A stretch of DNA of 64,000 bases, from contig NZ_AUBE01000001.1 of assembly GCF_000429085.1 (NCBI RefSeq), forward strand, positions 1-64,000, in the 5' to 3' direction. The notes under the pieces were generated by a model. That model made no database searches. It saw only the letters and a list, made by a program, of their open reading frames with translations, and was not told the DNA's origin. Positions 63,931-64,000 of this stretch are shown piece after piece. The position numbers and the translations under genes are program-made. Each line of letters opens with the position of its first letter. Within the stretch, counting starts at the first letter, position 1. This stretch comes from Streptomyces flavidovirens DSM 40150. GTDB lineage: Bacteria; Actinomycetota; Actinomycetes; Streptomycetales; Streptomycetaceae.

Positions 63931-64000
63931 TCGTTAGGCTGACGGACGGCATCAACCGGACGAACGATCATGACCGGCTGGGACATGAACCGCTGCGACA

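Noticed and set aside
63931..64000. Start of another gene at the right edge (ATG near 63971 or 63986)
   Set aside because: Too few codons to judge and no ribosome site; a -10-like TTAGGCT lies at about 63934, but nothing more can be said.

Overview
This is a high-GC chromosomal segment of a Streptomyces. Three things show it: the codon use (GC-rich third positions, many GTG starts), the marker genes lsr2, disA-radA, sigE-cseABC and clpC, and a gene order that matches the S. coelicolor trpS-proC-ilvD-radA-disA-mutY-sigE-clpC-lsr2-nad/pan-folPBK stretch as I remember it. Nearly all of it is ordinary core chromosome. I see no insertion sequence, prophage, tRNA or CRISPR array.

Layout. Positions 1-549 are the promoter and leader region of a ribosomal RNA operon transcribed leftwards; the 16S gene lies just off the left edge. 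It diverges from a tryptophanyl-tRNA synthetase gene (735-1733) that is preceded by a short Trp-containing leader peptide and a four-segment attenuator. After 17 perfect GCTGCG repeats come proC and a two-gene ABC-2 exporter. A scrapyard at 4.9-6.2 kb holds the remains of a SulP transporter and a class A penicillin-binding protein, plus a 138-bp tandem repeat. From 6.2 to 20.4 kb lie small envelope proteins, a Ser/Thr kinase with a PQQ propeller, ilvD, a TetR/sugar-isomerase pair, a Ppx-type phosphatase, an unusual sigma-like/zinc-finger/BACON fusion, radA, disA and an anchored Gly-rich protein.

From 20.6 to 25.1 kb are mutY and the cell-envelope stress operon sigE-cseA-cseB-cseC. An EmrB-type exporter and its divergent TetR regulator follow, with two copies of a 22-bp operator between them, then an M23 peptidase, a large NACHT NTPase with an LRR-like tail (28755-32018; possible innate immunity), a D,D-carboxypeptidase and clpC with a ClgR-type box.

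The segment 36.8-46.5 kb holds lsr2, an N-acetyltransferase, a BlaI-type regulator and a tight cofactor operon read leftwards: DUF2520 Rossmann protein, panC, nadB, nadC, coaX. It makes pantothenate, quinolinate/NAD and starts CoA synthesis. A decayed threonine aldolase and a 65-bp tandem repeat lie upstream of that operon.

From 46.5 kb on come an ArsR-type regulator, an orphan nuoD next to a MidA-type methyltransferase, a NarL-type two-component pair, a coiled-coil membrane protein, an osmoprotectant ABC transporter whose ATPase is divergent from the other parts, a membrane esterase, an MprF/LysX-like protein with a sigma-E-like promoter, a quinone reductase/MarR divergent pair and the folate operon folP-(SnoaL-like)-folB-folK. 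Envelope stress (sigE-cse), wall enzymes (M23, D,D-carboxypeptidase) and lipid modification (MprF-like) therefore share one neighbourhood.
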